Assembly: GCA_910578755.1 (NCBI GenBank)
Contig: CAJTSZ010000022.1
Location: 1-13,162 of the forward strand
From: an uncultured Oscillospiraceae bacterium
GTDB lineage: Bacteria > Bacillota > Clostridia > Oscillospirales > Ruminococcaceae
DNA: 13,162 nt
Reading direction: 5' to 3'
Shown piece after piece: positions 1 through 5,289 of the stretch. Under the pieces are notes generated by a model. That model was not told the origin of the DNA. It did not search any database and saw only the letters and a list, made by a program, of their open reading frames with translations. Numbering within the stretch: the stretch's first letter is position 1; each line of letters opens with the position of its first letter. The position numbers were made by a program, and so were the translations under genes.

Positions 1-782
1 TGCGCTGTGCTCTTTTGGCAGCTATGGTTTTATTTATCCTGCTACAGAGGGGGAATAAACCTGTAAACTTTTCCACAGTGAAAAACAGCGAAAAAACTTA
101 CAAACGGGGGATAAGGAAAAAGTTTCAACATAACCAGGGGGAAATGGCAAAGGTTTCACAGTGTTCCGTGGAAAACTCTGTGGATAAGGTGGAAAAAAAT
201 TACATTTCCTTAATTGCTTTTTTGAAAAGCCGTCAGTATGCCTTTGTGCTTTTGGTTGTTTTAGTATATCAAACAGCGGTAAGAGTATTTTCTACTTTTT
301 CCCCTATTTTAATACAGGAATTTGGAGGGGATAGCAGCACTATTGGCGCCATTGGTGGTTTTAGCTGCCTAATTCAAATTCCGGTTATGATTTTTGCAGG
401 AAGAAAAGCCTCCGGCGCCGCTTCTGTTAAGCTGTACTTGGTTGTGTTTGCTCTGTTGATTTTCCGCTGCGCCCTCCTTTGGGCGTACCCTTCCATAACC
501 GCCATGTTTATTGGCACTATTATCCAACAGGCGGCAGGGGCGTTGTCCTCTGTAATATCTGTACAGTTGTTTTACCAATATAGCCCAAAGGCAATGGAAA
601 GTACGGGGATTACCATGGGGCAGGCCACTACCAGCAGTATTGCCATGTTGGTGGGGAACCTGCTGGGGGGCGTTGCTACAGACGCTGTTTCCCCAATGGC
701 CATTGTTGCCCTAAGCGGAGTTTTTGCCGCCATAGGCTTGGCCTTGGCCCTTTGGGGAAATAACAAGTTAAAAGCTGAATAA
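1..782 (+). CDS. MFS transporter, C-terminal half (5' end outside window)
   Basis: An integral membrane transporter of the major facilitator superfamily; the substrate cannot be read from the sequence. The frame is open to the left edge (first full codon at base 3), so the N-terminal half is missing. The visible part begins at the end of a hydrophobic helix (probably TM6), followed by a long polar, Lys-rich central loop of about 50 residues. Six hydrophobic segments then match TM7-TM12, the last ending just before the C-terminal NNKLKAE. The style of TM10-TM11 (a YQYSP segment followed by a TGITMGQ segment) recalls the LacY/HcaT-like MFS_1_like group; this is recall, not a search. The TTG at 15 should not be taken as the start because it lies inside a helix. 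The next gene follows closely with no terminator, so co-transcription is likely. Confidence 0.8.
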   Translation, partial: RCALLAAMVLFILLQRGNKPVNFSTVKNSEKTYKRGIRKKFQHNQGEMAKVSQCSVENSVDKVEKNYISLIAFLKSRQYAFVLLVVLVYQTAVRVFSTFSPILIQEFGGDSSTIGAIGGFSCLIQIPVMIFAGRKASGAASVKLYLVVFALLIFRCALLWAYPSITAMFIGTIIQQAAGALSSVISVQLFYQYSPKAMESTGITMGQATTSSIAMLVGNLLGGVATDAVSPMAIVALSGVFAAIGLALALWGNNKLKAE

Positions 783-806
783 AAGATGGAAAGAGAGGGA
801 ATTGCG

Positions 807-1340
807 TTGAGAAAAACAGTGCTTTACATCGCAGTAAGCCTGAACGGTTATATTGCGGACCAATCTGGCGGTGTAGCGTGGCTAAACCAGCTGCCTGCAC
901 AGGAGGAGGATGGATACCCGGAATTTATTGCCCAGGTTGATACAATTATTATGGGGGCTGCTACCTATGGGCAAATAGTAACAGAGCTTTCGCCTGGGGA
1001 ATGGCCTTATCAGGAGCAGAAAACCTATGTACTTACCCACCAGCCGGGAAGGGCAGATGAAGAAAACCATATTATATTTACCAGCTGCCCGCCCGGCCAC
1101 CTTGTGGAGCAATTAAAAGAGCAGAAGGGCAAGAATATTTGGATATGCGGCGGCGCGCAAACAGCCCGCCAGTTCATAAGGGCAGGGTTGGTGGAAGAAT
1201 ACCGGCTGACCATAGCCCCAGTGCTTTTGGGCAAGGGGATACCTTTGTTTGAAGAGGATGGCCCCCAAAAACAGCTTTCCCTAAAAAAGGTGATACAGAG
1301 GGGGCCCTTGGTAGAATTGATTTATTCTGCCAATATTTAA
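807..1340 (+). CDS. Dihydrofolate reductase family protein (RibD C-terminal domain)
   Basis: A soluble protein of about 177 residues with the DHFR/RibD C-terminal fold, expected to be an NAD(P)H-dependent reductase. Its substrate is unknown and it is probably not the cell's FolA. Recognisable family features are the opening strand LYIAVSLNGYIAD followed by GGVAWL, the IIMGAATYG segment, the WICGGAQ nucleotide-site strand, and the C-terminal APVLLGKGIPLF segment. I chose TTG at 807 because GAGAGGGA at 793-800 lies 6 nt upstream and the protein then starts MRKTVLYIA as relatives do. An in-frame ATG at 786 would add seven residues but has no good ribosome site. It follows the MFS gene by 24 nt, suggesting an operon. 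The 31-nt gap to the convergent gene shows no hairpin terminator. Confidence 0.85.
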   Translation: MRKTVLYIAVSLNGYIADQSGGVAWLNQLPAQEEDGYPEFIAQVDTIIMGAATYGQIVTELSPGEWPYQEQKTYVLTHQPGRADEENHIIFTSCPPGHLVEQLKEQKGKNIWICGGAQTARQFIRAGLVEEYRLTIAPVLLGKGIPLFEEDGPQKQLSLKKVIQRGPLVELIYSANI

Positions 1341-1371
1341 GGGAAATAAACCGAAGATGAGCACGGTACCG

Positions 1372-1620
1372 TTAATGGGCAGTAAGCTGTGTCAGCAGCT
1401 CCTCTGGGCTTGCCTTGGTGTAGGCCTGGCCCTCTATGGTGAAAGCCGGCGAAGAGTGGCAGGCGGCCAGCCCTTGCGGGGGCAGGGCGGTAAGCAATGT
1501 AAAGCTGGCAGGGGTGCAGGTGGAGACACGCAGCTCCAACAGCTGCTGTGCGGTGTGTACAAGGTCCATGGCGCCGTTTAGGACACAGCCAGGGCATACG
1601 CAAACAGTTAACTTTTTCAT
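1372..1620 (-). CDS. Small thioredoxin-like [2Fe-2S] ferredoxin-type protein
   Basis: An 82-residue protein resembling the short, stand-alone thioredoxin-like [2Fe-2S] domain (NuoE / hydrogenase subunit family) of Clostridia. It opens with MKKLTVCVCPGC, giving Cys7 and Cys12 in C-x4-C spacing. It closes with an ACHSSPAFTIEGQAYTKASP segment that parallels the family's C-x3-C, then a 'G-x-x-Y-x-x-x-(T/S)PEE' tail. Cys54 fits the third ligand, but the fourth position appears to be Pro58; Cys9 and Cys35 are extra. Cluster binding is therefore uncertain, and it may be a degenerate or differently ligated member. ATG at 1620 has AAAGGAG upstream with 9 nt spacing, which supports this frame over overlapping open frames. 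It runs convergent to the DHFR-like gene and divergent from the MATE gene. An electron-transfer role is inferred. Confidence 0.65.
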   Translation of the reverse strand: MKKLTVCVCPGCVLNGAMDLVHTAQQLLELRVSTCTPASFTLLTALPPQGLAACHSSPAFTIEGQAYTKASPEELLTQLTAH

Positions 1621-1657
1621 GGAATTTCGCTCCTTTTAGGGAAATACAGCCGCTCTA

Positions 1658-1686
1658 TTGATTATATGGAAACTTTCCCATATAAT
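1658..1686 (+). promoter_or_regulatory. Candidate promoter inside a palindrome, upstream of the MATE gene
   Basis: TTGATT (1658-1663) and a perfect TATAAT (1681-1686) are separated by 17 nt, a good SigA-type promoter reading toward the MATE gene. The -10 lies in the right arm of an inverted repeat (1661-1669 and 1678-1686, 9-bp arms, 8-nt spacer). The palindrome could be an operator covering the promoter. The left arm gives TATAAT on the minus strand, but I find no matching minus-strand -35. Confidence 0.5.
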
Positions 1687-1720
1687 ATAAGGATATGCGG
1701 CAATATGGTTCATATAAAAA

Positions 1721-1800
1721 GCGCCTTGCCTTGTGCTTTGGGTATGGGTACACATCCAAGTGCAGAAATTTGGCCTTTCAGGCAAAAAACGGCAAGGCGC
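1721..1800 (+). promoter_or_regulatory. Foldable leader RNA candidate upstream of the MATE gene
   Basis: A perfect 10-bp pair (1721-1730 GCGCCTTGCC with 1791-1800) closes an 80-nt segment. Inside it a second stem can form around 1734-1766 (TTGG with CCAA, continued by ATG/CAT and a TGC/GCA pair) and a small GCCT/AGGC stem at 1773-1782, so a three-way junction is possible. It lies between the candidate promoter and the MATE start. It does not match the purine, TPP, or c-di-GMP riboswitch patterns I know. On the opposite strand the closing stem is followed by five Ts, so a minus-strand terminator is the alternative reading. Confidence 0.4.
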
Positions 1801-1846
1801 GGCAGAAAAACTATAAGAGGTGTAAATTGAAAGGGGGATATTATTT

Positions 1847-3202
1847 ATGGCGTCTTTCTTAGTGAAAGATAAAGATTTTTACGGCCAAATGCTGAAAATT
1901 GCCGTCCCTATTGCCTTCCAGAATATGCTTACCTTTGCGGTAAGTATGATGGATACGGTAATGCTTGGTTCCTTGGGGGAAGTGGCCATTTCGGCTTCGT
2001 CCCTGGCCAACCAGCTTACTTTTATACTTTCGGTAATTATGTTTGGCGTTTCCGGCGGCTCCAACGTGCTAATTTCCCAATATTGGGGCAAAAAAGATAT
2101 TGGGGCTATCCACAAGGTGCTGGCTATCATGTACCGGGTGGTTTTGGCGCTGGTTATAGTATTCTCCATTGTGGCATTGTTTATGCCCGAAGGCTTTTTA
2201 AGGATATTTACTACCGACCAGCGGGTTATTGAGCAAGGTGTTGCGTACTTAAAAATTGTAGTATGGTCGTTTTTCTTTTACGCGGTAACCAACGTTACCC
2301 TAAATATGCTGCGTTCTGTGCGGGCGGTGAAAATTGCCATTGTAGTGTATACGGTTTCCCTGCTGGTAAATACCTTTTTTAACTGGGTGTTTATTTTTGG
2401 TAAGCTGGGCGCGCCGGCTATGGGAATACGGGGGGCGGCCATAGGCACGCTGATTGCCCGTATTACGGAGTTTGCCATTGTTATAGTATATATGTTCCGG
2501 TACGATAATAAAATTAAACTGAAGCTAAAAAACCTGCTGCCTACCGACAAACAAATGATAAAGGATTTTGCGGTAAACAGCTTCCCGGTTATTTGCAACG
2601 AGCTGTTATGGGCCATTGGGGCCTCCATTTTATCTGTAGTAGTTGCCCGCATGGGTACCGAGGTGGTTGCCGCCAACAGCATTAACAATGTGGCAATGCA
2701 GTTGGTTTCTGTTATGGTGTTCGGCATCAGCGCCGCGGCTCAGGTAATTGTGGGCAATACCATTGGCGCTGGGGATTACGAAAAGCTGCATCAGGTAACC
2801 GTTACCCTGAAAATTTTCGGCATTGCCATTGGCGTAATTGCCGCTGTTATGATGCTGGCCATGAAGCCGCTGATGATGGTCCTGTACAATGTTTCGGACC
2901 TAACCAAGGTTTATACAGGGCAAATTATGACAGTTACCGCCTTTCTTTTGCTGTTCCGCGGCCCGGAAAACGTAAATATGATGGGTATTCTGCGGGGCGG
3001 CGGGGATTCCCGCTTTGTCCTGGTAGCGGATATTATTTTTATGTGGACCTTGGCCATTCCCCTGGGCTTTTTTGTGGCCTTTCAGTTGGGCTGGCCAGTG
3101 GCAGCAGTATTCATTGTTTTAAAAATAGACGAAATTTTAAAAACCTTCCTCAGCTTTTGGCGGCTGCGCAACAATAACTGGGTGCGCAATGTAACCAGGT
3201 AA
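1847..3202 (+). CDS. MATE family efflux transporter
   Basis: A 451-residue membrane protein of the multidrug and toxic compound extrusion family, which exports cationic drugs or metabolites driven by Na+ or H+. The length fits the family. The N-terminal MatE repeat has the typical segments: LKIAVPIAFQNML, a D-x-x-MLG motif in TM1-TM2, and GVSGGSNVLISQYWGKKD. The second repeat starts near residue 240 (FPVICNELLWAIG) and carries ISAAAQVIVGNTIGAGD, the internal counterpart of the first. About twelve hydrophobic helices are visible. AAAGGGGGA upstream gives a ribosome site about 8 nt before ATG. It is a single-gene transcript with its own candidate promoter, a structured leader, and a strong terminator at 3211-3256. 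The neighbours do not reveal the substrate. Confidence 0.93.
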   Translation: MASFLVKDKDFYGQMLKIAVPIAFQNMLTFAVSMMDTVMLGSLGEVAISASSLANQLTFILSVIMFGVSGGSNVLISQYWGKKDIGAIHKVLAIMYRVVLALVIVFSIVALFMPEGFLRIFTTDQRVIEQGVAYLKIVVWSFFFYAVTNVTLNMLRSVRAVKIAIVVYTVSLLVNTFFNWVFIFGKLGAPAMGIRGAAIGTLIARITEFAIVIVYMFRYDNKIKLKLKNLLPTDKQMIKDFAVNSFPVICNELLWAIGASILSVVVARMGTEVVAANSINNVAMQLVSVMVFGISAAAQVIVGNTIGAGDYEKLHQVTVTLKIFGIAIGVIAAVMMLAMKPLMMVLYNVSDLTKVYTGQIMTVTAFLLLFRGPENVNMMGILRGGGDSRFVLVADIIFMWTLAIPLGFFVAFQLGWPVAAVFIVLKIDEILKTFLSFWRLRNNNWVRNVTR

Positions 3203-3210
3203 ACAAAAAG

Positions 3211-3256
3211 GCCCCTGCAATGCTTTTGTCAGAAAAGCATTGCAGGGGCTTGTTTT
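3211..3256 (+). terminator. Intrinsic terminator of the MATE gene
   Basis: Perfect 17-bp stem (3211-3227 with 3233-3249), 5-nt loop, then TTGTTTTG. It starts 8 nt after the MATE stop codon. The A-run before the stem may give some activity in the other direction. Confidence 0.92.
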
Positions 3257-3280
3257 GTAATTAGAAAAAACCAGCTTTTC

Positions 3281-3321
3281 CAAAAGAAGCGCCTGCCGGC
3301 GGAACACCGTTGGCAGGCGCT
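3281..3321 (-). terminator. Intrinsic terminator of the XRE regulator gene
   Basis: On the minus strand, AGCGCCTGCC pairs with GGCAGGCGCT (plus positions 3312-3321 and 3288-3297), followed by TTCTTTT. It lies just past the stop codon of the XRE gene, back-to-back with the MATE terminator. Confidence 0.8.
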
Positions 3322-3334
3322 GAGGCGAAAAGTT

Positions 3335-3781
3335 TTATTTTCCCTGCCATATGTGGGATAAAATATCCTTTAATACCAGCATGGCGTCTAAATCGTTGTA
3401 GCCGTAGCTGGTTTTTAGGCTTTGAAGCAGTTCCTCCAGTGCGGCTGCGTAATGGCCAATATCCACCTTTTCCTGGTAAGTGGTGAGTACGGGGTATTTT
3501 TTCCCCCACATTTTGGTCCAGTCAATTTTTTGTTCTGTTTTTTCGCTGGTTCGTGCAATCACCTGTTCAATCTCTTTTACATCTGCGTCAAAATCAATCA
3601 GTTCGTCTACGGTTACATGGTATAAACCGGCCAGCCGTTTAGACTGCCAAATGTCCGGCAAGGTTTCGTCCAGCTCCCATTTGGAAATGGTCTGCCGGCT
3701 TACCCCTAATTTTTCGGCAACCTCCTCCTGGGATAAACCACTTTTTTTTCGCGCATTAAAAAGGCTGCTTCCCAAACTCAT
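3335..3781 (-). CDS. XRE-family helix-turn-helix transcriptional regulator
   Basis: A 148-residue cytoplasmic DNA-binding protein. Residues about 4-60 form a Cro/C1-type HTH: LFNARKKSGLSQEEVAEKLGVSRQTISKWE is a near-consensus helix 1 to recognition helix, ending at VTVDELI. The remaining ~85 residues are helical and polar with no domain I recognise; they may sense a ligand or mediate dimerisation. ATG at 3781 is chosen because GGAGGT (plus 3789-3794) sits 7 nt upstream. An upstream TTG at 3796 overlaps the ribosome site and the ATG at 3787 is too close to it. The gene diverges from the sigma factor gene and is convergent with the MATE gene. A TATAAT on the minus strand at 3815-3820 may be its -10, with a poor -35. 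Targets are unknown; autoregulation through the 3850-3864 repeat is a guess. Confidence 0.9.
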   Translation of the reverse strand: MSLGSSLFNARKKSGLSQEEVAEKLGVSRQTISKWELDETLPDIWQSKRLAGLYHVTVDELIDFDADVKEIEQVIARTSEKTEQKIDWTKMWGKKYPVLTTYQEKVDIGHYAAALEELLQSLKTSYGYNDLDAMLVLKDILSHIWQGK

Positions 3782-3849
3782 AATCATTACCTCCAATATT
3801 TTTCTGTAAAAACAATTATAAGGGAAACAGGGGTAAAAATCTACCAGCG

Positions 3850-3864
3850 GGAAATTGCATTTCC
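3850..3864. promoter_or_regulatory. Operator-like inverted repeat between the XRE and sigma factor genes
   Basis: GGAAAT-TGC-ATTTCC is a perfect 6-bp inverted repeat, extended by GCG/CGC on the flanks with one bulged base. It lies about 70 bp upstream of the XRE start codon, near that gene's candidate -10. It could be an XRE operator. The rest of 3797-3990 holds no gene. Confidence 0.3.
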
Positions 3865-3992
3865 GCCCGTTTTCTTAACATTTTAAATAGGAAAGGAGGG
3901 CAGGTGGGAAAGGCGCCGCGCCAATAGCGGTGAATTTATAGGGCAAGCAGTGGGAAGAAGAAAAAAGAACTTTTCCAAATCTTGAAAAAACA

Positions 3993-4022
3993 TTGACAAA
4001 CAGCAGGCGAATAGACTATAAT
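3993..4022 (+). promoter_or_regulatory. SigA-type promoter of the sigma factor gene
   Basis: Consensus TTGACA (3993-3998) and consensus TATAAT (4017-4022) with an 18-nt spacer. The start codon is 37 nt beyond the -10, so the leader is short. This is one of the strongest promoter matches in the window. Confidence 0.85.
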
Positions 4023-4058
4023 ATGTACTGTGGTATTTTTTAAATAGGAGAAACACCT

Positions 4059-4640
4059 ATGGAGCAAAAAGAACACAACAACAGTGACGCAGTATTGGTG
4101 GATAAGGCAAAAGCGGGAGATACCGAAGCCTTAAGCCAACTAATTTTGCGGTATTTGCCGGCAATGCGCCAGCTGGCTGCCCGGTGTTCCCAAAACCAGG
4201 CCGACCGGGATGATTACATCCAGGAAGGGCTTATTGGCCTTGTTTATGCAGTACAAAGCTATAATACCGCCAGGAACGCCTCCTTTAAAACGTATTGTAT
4301 GATGTGCGCCCGTTCTAAAATACAGAACCAGGTGGCCCGCCAGCACAATAATAAACATTTGGCGCTGCAAAATTACCTGCCTTTAGAGGAGTTAGATTTT
4401 TCTAAAGGAAATGCCTGCCCCCAAGGTGACCCCTACTCCATTGTAGCGGGCCAGGAGGAACGGGAATTTTTACAGGAACAAGCAAAAACTCTTTTGTCTG
4501 GTTTAGAACAGGAAACCTTAACATTGTACCTCAGCGGCCATTCTTATGAGGAAATGGCAGTACTTTTGAATTCCACAACAAAAGCTGTCGACAATGCCCT
4601 GCAACGAGTAAGACGAAAGCTAAGGGAAGTTCAATTTTAA
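4059..4640 (+). CDS. SigH-like sigma-70 family RNA polymerase sigma factor
   Basis: A 193-residue alternative sigma factor that would direct RNA polymerase to a specific promoter set. The N-terminal helices (about 10-45) and region 2 (about 48-95) are clear: DDYIQEGLIGLVYAVQSY is the core-binding region 2.2 type, followed by the SFKTYC region and an R/K/Q-rich -10 recognition helix. A linker of about 40 residues leads to region 4 (about 145-190), where LSGHSYEEMAVLLNSTTKAVDNALQRVRRKL is the -35 HTH. There is no region 1.1 and no full region 3, as in SigH/ECF-size factors. Length and the RDDYIQEG style resemble SigH of Clostridia. AGGAG lies 8 nt before ATG. No anti-sigma gene lies next to it, unlike typical ECF loci. 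Whether it is the sporulation SigH or a paralogue cannot be decided here. Confidence 0.85.
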   Translation: MEQKEHNNSDAVLVDKAKAGDTEALSQLILRYLPAMRQLAARCSQNQADRDDYIQEGLIGLVYAVQSYNTARNASFKTYCMMCARSKIQNQVARQHNNKHLALQNYLPLEELDFSKGNACPQGDPYSIVAGQEEREFLQEQAKTLLSGLEQETLTLYLSGHSYEEMAVLLNSTTKAVDNALQRVRRKLREVQF

Positions 4641-4662
4641 CTTCTCTACAACATTAGTCAAC

Positions 4663-4682
4663 CAGTTGTAGTACTACAACTG
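4663..4682. promoter_or_regulatory. Perfect 20-bp palindrome upstream of the zinc-ribbon gene
   Basis: CAGTTGTAGT followed by its exact reverse complement. The heptamer CTACAAC occurs at 4646-4652, inverted at 4665-4671, and again at 4674-4680, which suggests spaced protein sites. TACA-AC-TGTA at 4675-4684 also fits the core of BlaI/MecI-type operators, but no such regulator is in the window. As RNA it could form an 8-bp hairpin, but no T-run follows, so it is a poor terminator for the sigma gene. Confidence 0.5.
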
Positions 4683-4689
4683 TATATTT

Positions 4690-4750
4690 ATGCCCTTGGC
4701 TCGTTGGCAGAGCGGTAACTGACTCAGTTTTAATTAGTCTGTGGGCAAAT
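4690..4750 (+). other. tRNA(Lys)-like element lacking a T-arm
   Basis: TGCCC (4691-4695) can pair with GGGCA (4743-4747). Between them lies a near-canonical D-arm, GCTC-GTTGGCA-GAGC (4699-4713). It is followed by ACTGA/TTAGT (4718-4722 with 4734-4738, one G-U) around an 11-nt loop ending TTTTAA. This resembles the tRNA-Lys(UUU) anticodon arm with four extra bases. No T-arm is present, although CAAATTC follows at 4746-4752. It cannot be a normal tRNA; it may be a decayed copy or a tRNA mimic in the leader of the next gene. Confidence 0.35.
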
Positions 4751-4772
4751 TCATTAAGCGAGGTATAGAACT

Positions 4773-5051
4773 ATGTACGAAGACAAAACATTAGTATGTA
4801 AAGAATGTGGAGCAGAATTTGTATTCACAGCAGGCGAACAGGAATTTTACGCAGAAAAAGGTTTCCAGAACGAACCCCAGAGATGCAAAAACTGCAGAGA
4901 CGCTCGTAAAGCTGGTAAAAAAGCTGAAAGAGAAATGTACACTGCAATTTGCGCTGGCTGCGGCTGCGAAGCTAAAGTTCCTTTCAAACCAAGAGAAGAC
5001 CGTCCAGTTTACTGCAGCGAATGCTTTGCAAAAATGAAAGAAGAAAGATAG
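4773..5051 (+). CDS. Zinc-ribbon domain protein (two CxxC pairs, CxxC-x17-CxxC)
   Basis: A 92-residue, very Lys/Glu-rich cytoplasmic protein with two treble Cys-pair ribbons. C9-x2-C12 with C38-x2-C41 forms the first ribbon, followed by a basic linker (RDARKAGKKAERE). C60-x2-C63 with C81-x2-C84 is spaced by exactly 17 residues and forms the second. This matches a family of small clostridial zinc-ribbon proteins whose function is not established; zinc binding is predicted from the motifs. GAGG sits 9 nt before ATG. The codons (AAA, GAA, GCT/GCA, CGT/AGA) are much more AT-biased than those of the neighbours, as in highly expressed genes. It follows the sigma gene by 132 nt containing a palindrome and a tRNA-like segment, and is closed by its own terminator. 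Confidence 0.88.
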   Translation: MYEDKTLVCKECGAEFVFTAGEQEFYAEKGFQNEPQRCKNCRDARKAGKKAEREMYTAICAGCGCEAKVPFKPREDRPVYCSECFAKMKEER

Positions 5052-5060
5052 TTTTCTTTT

Positions 5061-5092
5061 AAAAAAGGGTGCCGTTGGGTGCCCTTTTTTTG
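5061..5092 (+). terminator. Intrinsic terminator of the zinc-ribbon gene
   Basis: An A6-GGG-TGCC arm pairs with GGTGCCC-T6 (about 13 bp including two G-U pairs) around a GTTG loop, ending in seven Ts. It begins 10 nt after the stop codon. Confidence 0.88.
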
Positions 5093-5100
5093 TTTTTACA

Positions 5101-5223
5101 GGGCTGGAAGCCCCGCAAGGAAACACAAGTTGGGCTATGCCCAACTTGCTAACAGCAGTATTCCACCGTAAGTTTTGAGCCTGGAGGTTGGGGAGGAAGC
5201 CCCAATGGCAGAGGCTTGCAAGC
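5101..5223. repeat. Intergenic hairpin cluster, copy A
   Basis: This non-coding stretch holds several tight inverted repeats: GGGCT-gga-AGCCC (5101-5113), a 10-bp hairpin with a 3-nt loop (5126-5148), TTGGGG-6-CCCCAA (5188-5205), and the palindrome GCTTGCAAGC (5214-5223). The 5126-5148 hairpin has a close relative at 8579-8601. No ORF with a ribosome site is seen here. Confidence 0.5.
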
Positions 5224-5246
5224 AGCCAAAAGGCCAATCATAAGGA

Positions 5247-5282
5247 AACACTCCCCTGCCGGCTTGCCGGCAGGGGAGTGTT
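5247..5282 (-). terminator. Terminator of valS
   Basis: A perfect 17-bp, GC-rich stem (5247-5263 with 5266-5282) with a 2-base loop lies 7 nt past the valS stop. On the minus strand only GTTTCCTT follows, so the T-tract is weak but the stem is very strong. It may act from both sides. Confidence 0.75.
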
Positions 5283-5289
5283 GTTATTG

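Noticed and set aside
1337..1639. Several overlapping open frames (1337-1603 minus, 1357-1581 plus, 1436-1639 plus)
   Set aside because: Only the 1372-1620 minus frame has a good ribosome site and family-like sequence; the rest are its shadows.
2278..2727. A 149-residue minus-strand frame inside the MATE gene
   Set aside because: Antisense to a clear membrane protein gene, with no ribosome site or recognisable domain.
4675..4684. Calling a BlaI/MecI operator
   Set aside because: The TACA-NN-TGTA core is short and can occur by chance. No BlaI-type regulator or BlaR gene is in the window.
4690..4750. Calling a functional tRNA gene
   Set aside because: No T-arm, an 11-nt anticodon loop, a 4-nt D-to-anticodon junction, and no proper 7-bp acceptor.
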